The notes below the pieces were generated by a model that had not been told where the DNA came from, did not search any database, and saw only the letters and a list, made by a program, of their open reading frames with translations. A stretch of DNA of 64,000 nucleotides from Flagellimonas profundi (GTDB lineage Bacteria; Bacteroidota; Bacteroidia; Flavobacteriales; Flavobacteriaceae). Positions 24,036-32,290 of this stretch are shown here, piece after piece (positions within the stretch are counted from its first letter, which is position 1; each line of letters begins with the position of its first letter). Location of the stretch: contig NZ_JAFLNM010000001.1 of NCBI RefSeq assembly GCF_017313275.1, positions 310,001 to 374,000 of the forward strand, in the 5' to 3' direction. The translations under genes and the position numbers were made by a program.

Positions 24036-26586
24036 TTTTTTTCATGTTTTTCGGAAGTTCCAATTCAAAGGAGCTTCCCCTGTTTTCTTCGCTTTCAAAA
24101 CGTAAGGAACCCTCCATCAGCTCTGTATATGACTTGATAATATGCAATCCAAGACCTGTTCCAGCAATTTCCAGACTGTTTCGTGCCCTGTAAAACCTTT
24201 TGAAGATATATTGTTTCTCTTCTTCCGGTATCCCTATGCCTTGGTCCCTTACACGTATGATTGTCTTTTCGTCCTTCCCATAGATTTGTAACAGGATTGG
24301 TTGCCCTTCGTTGGAGTACTTGATGGCGTTGCTCAATAGGTTCAAAACGATATAGCGAATCAGTTTGGGATCCAGATAAACCTCCAGTTTGGTAACATTG
24401 CATTCCAATTCCAGTGTCTGTCCCTTCTTTTTATCAATGCCCACTTCTTCCAAAAGGGTTTTGGACAATTCCAATAGGTCAAAGTTTTTGGGTGTGGCCC
24501 GGGTCGCCCCTTCTTCTAGTTTGGTCAATGACAGAAAGTCGTTCAATAGGTCTGTCAGATGCTGAACATTGGATTTTATACGTTCCAAATGGAACATACG
24601 CCTTTCAACTTTTTCCGGAGTGTCAAGCTTCTCGATAAGGGAAGCGGAGGAAAGAATGATGCTTAGTGGCGTTCTGAACTCATGGGATGCGGTACTTATA
24701 AAGCGGCTCTTAAGTTCGCTGAGCTCTATCTCTTTTCTAAGGTTATCCTGGACAGTCTCTTCATTTCGTTTTCTTTCCGAAATATTGAACAAGACCAAAA
24801 GAGCGAGGGATGCCTCCCCATTTTCTTTGAATAGGGGAGTGGTGTTGACCATATAGCTGTCCATTGCATCTTCAAAATCAAAACTGAGGTGCTTTCCCTT
24901 CAAGGTTTGATCGATATGCTGTTGGAGTAGTGACCTGTTTTTTTTGGATATACCTCTCAGGTCATTGATTCTGAGTGCTTTATTTGTTTCTAGTTGGTCC
25001 TGTAAATGTTTGAACGCAGTACCCTTGAAAAAGGTGATCTCCATTTTTTGGTCGACCAAAAGGATAGAGCCTTTTGGGAAATTTTGTGCAATATTCAGTA
25101 AAATGGTCTCATGGATTTCCAATTGCTCTTCGGCCATTTTGGTCTCCGCTATTTGCGTGATGAGGTCAAAATTGGTCTCTGTCAATTTCTTAAGGGTTTT
25201 TTTTAAATCCTTGTTTCTCCGTGAAACTTTTTTTTCCAATTCTTTGGAATACCGCTCCAATTGTTTACGACTAAGGATCAAATTTTCCTGAACTCTTTTT
25301 TTTGCAATCGCTAAACTGGCCAAATTGGCCATCTCTTCTACAAGTTTTCCTATTTTCGAGTCTGGACGGAATGGATATGGGTGAAAAATGGACAATATCC
25401 CAAGCACATTGTTCTCAGCGTCCATCAAGGGATAGGAACAGGTCCATTGGATACCACTTTGTTTGAGCACATCCCAGTATTTTGACCATGAAGGTTCTTT
25501 GAAGATATCGGGTACAACTTCTTTTTTTTTGGATTGTACCGCCCTTAAAGCGGTACACGAAGCAGACTCAGATATAATTTGGTCCAATGCTTGCTCGAAA
25601 GGCATTGAAGCGGACACACCAGAAATCCGCTGCAGTTTTTGTTCCCTTTGATCATAGGCTGCAATTGTTATGATACCGACATTGAGTTGTTGCTCCAAAA
25701 CTGATTTCATACGGTCGAATATCTGTGTCAAATTCCTTTTCTCTATGATCATTTCCAATACCTCATTCTTTATTTTTCGTATGAATTCCAGGTTCTTTTT
25801 TTCGGTAATATCGTTTTGGACACCTATAAAATGGGTGACTTCGCCTGTTTCGTTCCGTATGGGGGTAATGGAAAGTTGATTCCAAAACATGCTGCCGTCC
25901 TTCCTGTAATTTCGTATCTCGACACGGCATGGTGATTTGGACTTCAATGCTTCACGCATGTCGAATATTTCCCTTTGGTCTCGATCATCATTTTGAAGAA
26001 AATTGCATTTTCTTCCAATAACTTCATCGTGAGTGTATCCGGTAATCCTTTCAAAAGCCTTGTTTACATAAATGATGGGAAACCCTTCCAACTGTGCATT
26101 GGATATGATTACACCATTTTGGACTTCGTCGAGTGCCCTATCCCTTATGATATTGATCTTTCCCCCTGTAATCTGTTCCGTGATATCTTGAATGTATCCC
26201 TCCAGGAAAATGGTTCCTTTTTTATTTTGGATCGCGACCCCCGTTTCGTTTACCCAGTGTACCCTCTGGTTTTTGTCCAAAACTCTGTAGGTATGACGAA
26301 ATTTCGTTTTATTGTCCAAGGCTTTTTGGATGGTATTCTGAACATTTCCAAGATCCAGTGGATGGATGATATCCGTCCAGGAAACCCCATCGATCGCACA
26401 GAATGCTTCGGGCTTATGTCCCGTGACCCATTGGCATTCCTCGCTTATATAGAGCATGGTCCTTTTAGGGTCATTTTTGCACTTAAAAACAATACCAGGT
26501 AAGTTTTCCACGAGGGTACGCAACTTCCTATCCCCTTCAAATAAAAGGGAGTAGTCTTGTTGCTTATTGAAGTTTTGCCCTTGCAT
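24007..26586 (-). CDS. PAS-LOV-GAF-PAS sensor histidine kinase
   Basis: The 859-residue kinase has no membrane segment. In order it has a PAS domain (about 20-137), a LOV-type PAS (145-262), a GAF domain (285-430), a coiled coil (430-490), a third PAS (490-605), HisKA with His635 in SHEFRTP, and a HATPase domain with NLLSNAIKYS, DQGIGIPEE and GTGLGLHI. The LOV part shows GRKCNFLQ (191-198, candidate adduct Cys194), NYRKDG, FWN and GVQ, which match the flavin-contacting residues of LOV photoreceptors. The usual Asn and Arg around the Cys are Lys and Asn. It overlaps the regulator gene by 29 bp and has an FNR-type box upstream, which suggests autoregulation. Confidence 0.9.
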   Translation of the reverse strand: MQGQNFNKQQDYSLLFEGDRKLRTLVENLPGIVFKCKNDPKRTMLYISEECQWVTGHKPEAFCAIDGVSWTDIIHPLDLGNVQNTIQKALDNKTKFRHTYRVLDKNQRVHWVNETGVAIQNKKGTIFLEGYIQDITEQITGGKINIIRDRALDEVQNGVIISNAQLEGFPIIYVNKAFERITGYTHDEVIGRKCNFLQNDDRDQREIFDMREALKSKSPCRVEIRNYRKDGSMFWNQLSITPIRNETGEVTHFIGVQNDITEKKNLEFIRKIKNEVLEMIIEKRNLTQIFDRMKSVLEQQLNVGIITIAAYDQREQKLQRISGVSASMPFEQALDQIISESASCTALRAVQSKKKEVVPDIFKEPSWSKYWDVLKQSGIQWTCSYPLMDAENNVLGILSIFHPYPFRPDSKIGKLVEEMANLASLAIAKKRVQENLILSRKQLERYSKELEKKVSRRNKDLKKTLKKLTETNFDLITQIAETKMAEEQLEIHETILLNIAQNFPKGSILLVDQKMEITFFKGTAFKHLQDQLETNKALRINDLRGISKKNRSLLQQHIDQTLKGKHLSFDFEDAMDSYMVNTTPLFKENGEASLALLVLFNISERKRNEETVQDNLRKEIELSELKSRFISTASHEFRTPLSIILSSASLIEKLDTPEKVERRMFHLERIKSNVQHLTDLLNDFLSLTKLEEGATRATPKNFDLLELSKTLLEEVGIDKKKGQTLELECNVTKLEVYLDPKLIRYIVLNLLSNAIKYSNEGQPILLQIYGKDEKTIIRVRDQGIGIPEEEKQYIFKRFYRARNSLEIAGTGLGLHIIKSYTELMEGSLRFESEENRGSSFELELPKNMKKNEKGTNHRR

Positions 26587-26725
26587 AACCTTCTTTTTTT
26601 GAGGCTATACCACATTACAAATGTTTCACTTGCTTTTGTGATCCCGGATAGCATCGGTGTTCTCCTTTAATGGGCTGATATCCTCTTTCAACTTAAACAA
26701 AAGAGAACTTAAGTATAATATGAAC

Positions 26726-26768
26726 CAAAAATAAGTGTTGATAGTGGTGTACACCATGATGAAAATCA
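26726..26768 (-). promoter_or_regulatory. FNR-type box and -7 element for the kinase-regulator operon
   Basis: TGATGAAAATCA (26757-26768) reads TGATTTTCATCA in minus orientation. After 23 bp comes TATTTTTG (26733 to 26726), an exact TAnnTTTG. The leader to the ATG at 26586 would be about 135 nt. Confidence 0.72.
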
Positions 26769-26850
26769 ACTTGTTGATGATTTATTGGAATGGAATGGTT
26801 CTTATGGGCGGGATAAGTTTTCAAATAATCAGAATAACTCATGTTCGTGT

Positions 26851-29511
26851 TCAACATGTGATTCCGATTCGTTTTAAACATTGGGAAACTATCAAAGAAA
26901 TACCTCCAAATAAAAGTGGCCACCCCATCTCTGACCATGATATCCTTACCAAGGAGAGTGCCCTTGCCATTACAGGGATAAAATAAGTTGCTAGGGTAAT
27001 ACCTAAAGACAGGACAATGGCACCCCATATCCATGGATTTTTCGTCACTTCGTTATGGATAAACGGAGCATGTCTGCTTGGCATGTTGAACACATGGAGC
27101 AATTGGGCGATGATCAAGGTGTAAAATGCCAAGTTGTTTATCTGTTGAGGAGGAAGTTGTAAACTATATTCAGAAAAGATGGTTATTCCCAATACAGAGA
27201 TAGTGATGGATAGACCATACAGAATAGTGGATTTCCAATGCAGGGCGGTCATTATGGGATCTTCTGTGTTTCTCGGCGGCTTTTCCATTACCCCATCTTC
27301 ACCTTTTCCAAAACCCAAGGCCAGCGCAGGGAAGATATCGGTGACCAGATTTAGGAAGAGGATTTGAAGGGGTAGCAAGGGGGATGTGATGTTCAAAAGT
27401 GCTGCCACACCCACAATTATGATTTCTGCCAGATTGCAAGAGAGCAGATAAATCAAAAACTGTCTTATATGATCAAAGATTACCCTGCCTTGCCTAATAG
27501 CCAATGCTACGGCTGCAAAACGATCATCCTTGAGAATGATATCAGCGGCTTCCCTTGCCGCTTCGGTTCCTCTTTTGCCCATCGCAATGCCGATATCCGA
27601 TTTGATAAGGGCCGGTACATCATTGACTCCGTCCCCAAACATCCCAATTACATTGTTTTGTTTTTGAAAAAAAGTAACGAGGTTCAGCTTCTGTTGGGGT
27701 GTTACCCTTGCAAACACTTTTGTGCCCAGTAGTCGTTTTATACTTTGGGGACTTTTAATATCCAACCTTTCCAATTCATTGCCTTCCATCAAAGCGATTT
27801 GCGGTTCGTCCAAGTTCAACAGACCAATGTCCACAGCGATTTTTTGTGCTGTCTTCGGATGGTCCCCGGTCATCATCACGACCCTGATACCCGCTTTCTC
27901 ATAAATGTCCATGATCTGTTTTACATCGTCCCTTGCAGGGTCCATAAAACCTACAAGTCCCAAGAAAATAAGATTATTGCATAGATCCTCTTTTTTTAGT
28001 TCCGTTCCCTGTCCAGTTTTATAGGCCATTGCAATGGTTCTTAACCCATTGGAGGACATTTGCTCCATGGATCGGCGCCAGGCATCCAGACTCTTTAATG
28101 GAACTATGGTTTCCTCCCTGTATTCCCGAGAACATAATGGAGCTATTTTTTCAAAGGCCCCTTTTACAAAAACAGCATTTGAGGTTGAATCCATTTGATT
28201 AACCGTGACCATAAACTTTCTGTTCTCATCAAAGGGAATTTTGTATAATTCGGGATGTTTTTTCCGTATCCTTTCGGGGTCTTTGCCAAGTTGACGAACA
28301 AACTGAAGCAGGCCCAGGTCAATGGAGTCATAATATGGCCGATCTGTCCCTAGGGTGATATCGTTGCATAGGGTACTTGTCAATATAAGCTTTTCCAATG
28401 CATTTGTATTCATTTTTTGTTCCATCCATTCCTTTTGGTTCTGGTGCAATGGGCGGAAAAAATTTCCATCAATGGCAAGGGTATCCACCAACATATTGTC
28501 TTCGGTCAGGGTTCCGGTTTTATCCGATGCCACCATGGTGATGGAACCGAGCACCTCCACAGCTTCCATTCTTTTGATAACGACCTGTTTTTTGGACAAT
28601 CGCAACATCCCCCTGGCCAATGCAATGGTGACCACCACGGGTAGACCTTCTGGAATGGTCGCCACTGCCAACGCGATTCCAATTTCGACCATGACGATAA
28701 GATCTATTCCCCTCCAAATCCCCATCAGGATAATGGGGAAAATAAAAGCTAACGTAAAGTATATCAATCGTCTACCGAGTTGGTTCAACTTTTTGTCCAA
28801 AGGAGTGCCGGACTCCTCTGTGGATGCCGCTAGGGACTGAATGTTCCCCAAAACGGTTGTGGGCCCCGTGGCTACCACTATTCCTTTTCCGTTGCCCCTG
28901 CTTACGATAGTGCCCTTGAAGGCCATGTTCTTTTGCTCGACTGTAGGAAGTTTTTGCCCTAAAGTTTTGACATGCTTTGAAACTGGGATACTTTCCCCGG
29001 TCAGTATTCCTTCTTTTATTTCCAGGTTTTCCGTGTCTGTCAAACGAATATCCGCTGCTATGACATCCCCAATTCCCAACATAAGAATATCCCCGGGAAC
29101 AACTCTAGTGGTCGGAACCTTTTGGATTTTGCCCGAACGGATCACCCGACACTCCATTTGTCCAATGCTGCGAAGCAATTCAAGGGATCGTAAGGCACTT
29201 AGCTCCATGAAAAACCCAATGAGAAGGGTAATGATGATGACAATACAGACGGTAATTGTTTCCAACAAATCACCAAAAAAGTAGGTTAGAACAGCGGCAA
29301 GGGCAAGGATATATAGAATAGGGTTATCCAATTGTTCCAACAGAACCTGAAGTTTGGTCTTTCGTACATGTTGAGGAAGGCAGTTTTCACCATATTTGGA
29401 GAGGCGGTTTGTTGCTTCATGAGGGCTCAAACCTTTATTTTGATCACTATCCAGTAACTGGACAACCTTTTTTATTGGGATGGAATATGCATTGTGATGG
29501 GTAAGGTTCAT
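26851..29511 (-). CDS. SERCA/PMR1-like P-type cation ATPase
   Basis: The 886-residue type II P-type ATPase has the actuator TGES motif (ILTGESIPV), phosphorylation site DKTGTLTE, nucleotide domain KGAFEKI, and the hinge motifs MTGDHPKTA and GDGVNDVPAL. Transport-site residues of SERCA are conserved: PEGLP in M4, a Glu in SCNLAEIIIVG (M5), and Asn and Asp in LNLVTD (M6). This points to Ca2+ or Mn2+ export. The gene lies 104 bp downstream of hsp20 on the same strand, with a large hairpin between them, and may share the hsp20 promoter. A P-type ATPase of related type (CtpF) is part of the mycobacterial DosR regulon. Confidence 0.92.
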   Translation of the reverse strand: MNLTHHNAYSIPIKKVVQLLDSDQNKGLSPHEATNRLSKYGENCLPQHVRKTKLQVLLEQLDNPILYILALAAVLTYFFGDLLETITVCIVIIITLLIGFFMELSALRSLELLRSIGQMECRVIRSGKIQKVPTTRVVPGDILMLGIGDVIAADIRLTDTENLEIKEGILTGESIPVSKHVKTLGQKLPTVEQKNMAFKGTIVSRGNGKGIVVATGPTTVLGNIQSLAASTEESGTPLDKKLNQLGRRLIYFTLAFIFPIILMGIWRGIDLIVMVEIGIALAVATIPEGLPVVVTIALARGMLRLSKKQVVIKRMEAVEVLGSITMVASDKTGTLTEDNMLVDTLAIDGNFFRPLHQNQKEWMEQKMNTNALEKLILTSTLCNDITLGTDRPYYDSIDLGLLQFVRQLGKDPERIRKKHPELYKIPFDENRKFMVTVNQMDSTSNAVFVKGAFEKIAPLCSREYREETIVPLKSLDAWRRSMEQMSSNGLRTIAMAYKTGQGTELKKEDLCNNLIFLGLVGFMDPARDDVKQIMDIYEKAGIRVVMMTGDHPKTAQKIAVDIGLLNLDEPQIALMEGNELERLDIKSPQSIKRLLGTKVFARVTPQQKLNLVTFFQKQNNVIGMFGDGVNDVPALIKSDIGIAMGKRGTEAAREAADIILKDDRFAAVALAIRQGRVIFDHIRQFLIYLLSCNLAEIIIVGVAALLNITSPLLPLQILFLNLVTDIFPALALGFGKGEDGVMEKPPRNTEDPIMTALHWKSTILYGLSITISVLGITIFSEYSLQLPPQQINNLAFYTLIIAQLLHVFNMPSRHAPFIHNEVTKNPWIWGAIVLSLGITLATYFIPVMARALSLVRISWSEMGWPLLFGGISLIVSQCLKRIGITC

Positions 29512-29546
29512 CCCTTGAAAATTGTTCAGTTTACAATTAGAAGTAA

Positions 29547-29601
29547 GGTATCCCCATTGGTCATCACCTTTTTTTGTTGGTGAAACAGCAATGGGGATAC
29601 C
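29547..29601 (-). promoter_or_regulatory. Long hairpin between hsp20 and the ATPase gene
   Basis: GGTATCCCCATTG (29547-29559) and CAATGGGGATACC (29589-29601) are perfect 13-bp inverted copies with a short CACC/GGTG stem inside the loop. On the minus strand no T-run follows the hairpin, so it is probably not a simple terminator. It could be a processing or stabilising element that sets the ratio of hsp20 to ATPase mRNA. Confidence 0.55.
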
Positions 29602-29615
29602 AAAAAAATCGAAAT

Positions 29616-30080
29616 CTAGGAGACCTTTATTACTTTTGGTTTTTGTTTTTTGGCTTCCTCTTTCTTGGTCAATTTGAATCTTAGAATCCCATTATCATAT
29701 TTTGCCTCTACAGCCTCATCTTTAATACTATCGGGCAGTTGGAGGGAGCGTTCAAAAGATTCGTGACTGAATTCTTGTCGTGTATACTCTCCTTCTTTTT
29801 CCTCTTTTGTCGCGGACTTTTCTGCAGAAATGTTCAAACACCCATTTTCCATGGTAATGTTGAAATCCTTTTTGTCATAACCGGGTGCAGCCATTTCAAC
29901 CGCAAAGTCCTCATCGGTCTCTTTGATATTTATGGCAGGAACGGAAGATTTTCCGTTCCAAAACCTTCCTTTCCAAGTTTTTGGGTCCCAAATGCGATCT
30001 TCAAAGAAATCGTCAAGGTCGAAAAAATCCGAACCTATAAGTCTTCCAAGGGGTCTTCTTTTAAATTTTACCAGTGACAT
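29616..30080 (-). CDS. Hsp20/alpha-crystallin small heat shock protein
   Basis: The 154-residue protein has the alpha-crystallin domain (about 50-145). The signature is AVEMAAPGYDKKDFNITMENGCLNI in part, then FSHESFERSLQLPDSI, NGILRFKLTKKE and a short C-terminal KPKVIKVS tail, whose IxV-like motif mediates oligomer contacts. It is an ATP-independent holdase in the cytoplasm. The promoter at 30122-30164 has an FNR-type box, so it belongs to the island regulon, comparable to HspX in the DosR regulon. Confidence 0.95.
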   Translation of the reverse strand: MSLVKFKRRPLGRLIGSDFFDLDDFFEDRIWDPKTWKGRFWNGKSSVPAINIKETDEDFAVEMAAPGYDKKDFNITMENGCLNISAEKSATKEEKEGEYTRQEFSHESFERSLQLPDSIKDEAVEAKYDNGILRFKLTKKEEAKKQKPKVIKVS

Positions 30081-30121
30081 AATTCAATTTTTTTAGTTAA
30101 ACACTATCCATTTAATGGTAC

Positions 30122-30164
30122 CTAAATTATAATACACTATGCTGAAGTAAAATGATCTGGGTCA
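30122..30164 (-). promoter_or_regulatory. FNR-type box and -7 element for hsp20
   Basis: TGATCTGGGTCA (30153-30164) reads TGACCCAGATCATT in minus orientation. After 23 bp comes TAATTTAG (30129 to 30122). The leader to the ATG at 30080 is about 40 nt. Confidence 0.8.
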
Positions 30165-30217
30165 CCATGGGACGCAATTCGTATGGGATTCTAAGTATAC
30201 ACTTACAGTGTAGGGAT

Positions 30218-30260
30218 TGATGAAAATCATTTCTTTTTATGTGGATTACCGATAAGTTTA
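30218..30260 (+). promoter_or_regulatory. FNR-type box and -7 element for the third Usp gene
   Basis: TGATGAAAATCA (30218-30229), flanked as TTGATGAAAATCATT and so a near-perfect classical FNR site, stands 23 bp before TAAGTTTA (30253-30260). It is divergent from the hsp20 promoter. Confidence 0.8.
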
Positions 30261-30273
30261 TATCAAAACAAAA

Positions 30274-31116
30274 ATGAAGTCTATTGTATGTGCCACGGAT
30301 TACTCGTCAGGTTCGGTTTCCGCACTGAAAATGGCGCATGTGCTAAGTGATAAACTTCATGCGAAATTGGTAGTTCTGCACGTATTTGATTTGAATATTG
30401 CCTTATTGACACCGCTGAGCATGACCTATCAAAAAATGGAGAACGAGGAATTCGGCAAACATTATGAGCGGCTAGAGGATTTTTGTAAGGCCCATATCGG
30501 CTTGGATTCCTCCGCTAAAGAGCTTGAACTTGTTGTCAGGGAAAACCCTATAGTTAGCGAAGCCATCACAGATGTGTTCATTGGTTTTGATGCATTACTT
30601 GTGGTCATGGGAACAAAAGGTACAAGTACCCTAAAGAATTTGATCATGGGAAGCAACACTACGGCCATGATCAAAAAAAGATCATGTCCCCTAATGAACA
30701 TACCTCCAAACCTAAGTAGTTTTTCTTTGGAAAGAATAGGTTATGCTACAGATTATGATGATGGTGACATCCCTGTTTTATCATGGCTTGTCAAGCACCT
30801 TGTGGCTCCCTTGGGGAGTTACTTACATGTGCTCCATGTGCATTCGATGGGTGTTGAGGCGGGGGAAATTCAAATGAATCGGTTCAGAGCCTTGTTGAAA
30901 CAAAAGATTCCATATAAAAAGATTGGATTTGAGTTAATGTATGCCCAAAACATTTCCGATGCTGTGATGCAATATCTTGAACGAGGGGAGGTCGATATTT
31001 TAATGATGCTGGAGCGAGGCAAAAAAGAAACATTCGCCCATACAAACATGGTCAAAAAAATAATGAGAAAAACCGCTATTCCATTGCTCAGTATAAACGA
31101 ATCCATGGTTCAATGA
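30274..31116 (+). CDS. Universal stress protein, tandem Usp domains
   Basis: The 280-residue protein with two Usp domains starts MKSIVCATDYSSGS, very like the protein at 8693. The first domain has a canonical ATP loop, VVMGTKGTSTLKNLIMGSN. The second (from RIGYATDYDDGD) is degenerate. It is the first gene of a plus-strand pair of Usp genes and lies 14 bp after an FNR-type -7 element, so its leader is very short. Confidence 0.9.
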   Translation: MKSIVCATDYSSGSVSALKMAHVLSDKLHAKLVVLHVFDLNIALLTPLSMTYQKMENEEFGKHYERLEDFCKAHIGLDSSAKELELVVRENPIVSEAITDVFIGFDALLVVMGTKGTSTLKNLIMGSNTTAMIKKRSCPLMNIPPNLSSFSLERIGYATDYDDGDIPVLSWLVKHLVAPLGSYLHVLHVHSMGVEAGEIQMNRFRALLKQKIPYKKIGFELMYAQNISDAVMQYLERGEVDILMMLERGKKETFAHTNMVKKIMRKTAIPLLSINESMVQ

Positions 31117-31227
31117 AATAATCTATTGATATCTACCCTAAAAAGGGAAGGTGAAAATGTCAACTATCGGTGCGATCGAGAGTGGATTGCTTAGCGGATG
31201 ATGTTCGAAACAAATAATTAATACCTC

Positions 31228-32091
31228 ATGAAAAATATATTATTGCTCACCGATTTTTCAACAAACGCATGGAACGCCTTATATACGGCGGTAAAGTTAT
31301 ATGCTGCATGGGATTGCAAATTCTATCTTCTGCACACCTTCGAGCCAAAGGATTGGAAGATGGTACCCAATGAGGGCGACTCGAAAGGTTTTGAAATTAA
31401 TTCTCCCGTTGAGCATGATTTAGAAGAGCGTATGGAAGAAACCAAAAATTATCTTATTAAACATAACGATAACAGTAATCATTCCTTTGAGGCATTACTT
31501 ATGGCTGGCAGTTTGGTCGATACGGTTAGGGTATTGATTTCAAGATATGATTTGGAATTGGTCGTGATGGGGACGCACGGGAAGACAGATTCCAAAAAAG
31601 TATTTGCTGGAAATAATGCCCTAAATGTACTAAGACAAGTAATGAACTGTAATATATTATTGGTTCCAAATTCCTTTGACTTTCAAAGATTGAGAACTGT
31701 TGTATATCCCACAGAGTTTAAACATTTCACTCCTAAATATGTACTGACACCCTTGATTGAATTGTTAAAAAAATGGCAATCGGAGCTACATATTGTTTAT
31801 GTGGCGAAGGACTTTAAATTAACGGAAGAACAAAAAATGAACAAGGTCATCTTGAAGAAAAGACTCAAAGGATTACAGGTTAACTTTGATCAAGTAAACC
31901 AGTCCGCTTCGGTAACAGATGATATACTTGGGGAAACCAATTTCGTTGGATCGGATATGATTGTTATTACCAAGTACTCCCATGGATTGTTTGAAAGTTT
32001 GATACATGAACCTATACTTAAAAAGATAGGCTCCAAGACGAATGTCCCCTTATTGGTGATGCCTGATTTCGAAACTCAATGGAAGGGTTGA
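31228..32091 (+). CDS. Universal stress protein, tandem Usp domains
   Basis: The 287-residue protein has two Usp domains. It begins MKNILLLTDFSTNAWNAL, most like the protein at 20199. The first domain contains VVMGTHGKTDSKKVFAGNN (G-x2-G-x9-G with Asn in place of Ser). The second domain has VVYPTEFKHFTP and no clear loop. It lies 111 bp after the preceding Usp gene with no box of its own, so it is probably co-transcribed. A bidirectional terminator follows. Confidence 0.9.
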   Translation: MKNILLLTDFSTNAWNALYTAVKLYAAWDCKFYLLHTFEPKDWKMVPNEGDSKGFEINSPVEHDLEERMEETKNYLIKHNDNSNHSFEALLMAGSLVDTVRVLISRYDLELVVMGTHGKTDSKKVFAGNNALNVLRQVMNCNILLVPNSFDFQRLRTVVYPTEFKHFTPKYVLTPLIELLKKWQSELHIVYVAKDFKLTEEQKMNKVILKKRLKGLQVNFDQVNQSASVTDDILGETNFVGSDMIVITKYSHGLFESLIHEPILKKIGSKTNVPLLVMPDFETQWKG

Positions 32092-32236
32092 TAGTAGATC
32101 ATTGAAGTATTGAGTATATTTTAATACGGATAACCATTTGTTCAGAGATCGGTGTAGGATAGCCCCATATTATTTAGTCCATTGCTTGAGGGTACTTGTT
32201 TGCGAGACATTCAGCCACCATTATGTTAAATAGAGA

Positions 32237-32269
32237 CAAAAAAACCTCCAGAACTGGAGGTTTTTATTT
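32237..32269. terminator. Bidirectional intrinsic terminator
   Basis: AACCTCCA and TGGAGGTT (32243-32250 and 32255-32262) form an 8-bp stem with a GAAC loop, with A residues before and T residues after. It closes the Usp unit on the plus strand and the dehydrogenase unit on the minus strand, and marks the right border of the stress island. Confidence 0.9.
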
Positions 32270-32290
32270 TTAGTTGTGCAAAGACAATAT

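Noticed and set aside
25975..26502. Plus-strand open frame of 175 codons opposite the sensor kinase
   Set aside because: It is a complement of a well-supported coding region with clear PAS motifs and has no recognisable domain.
28355..28840. Plus-strand open frame of 161 codons opposite the P-type ATPase
   Set aside because: The opposite strand encodes conserved ATPase motifs throughout, so this is a shadow frame.
32089..32101. TGAT-N5-ATCA, a near match to the FNR-type box
   Set aside because: The spacer is 5 instead of 4 bases, it overlaps the stop codon of the last Usp gene, and no -7 element lies at the right distance.
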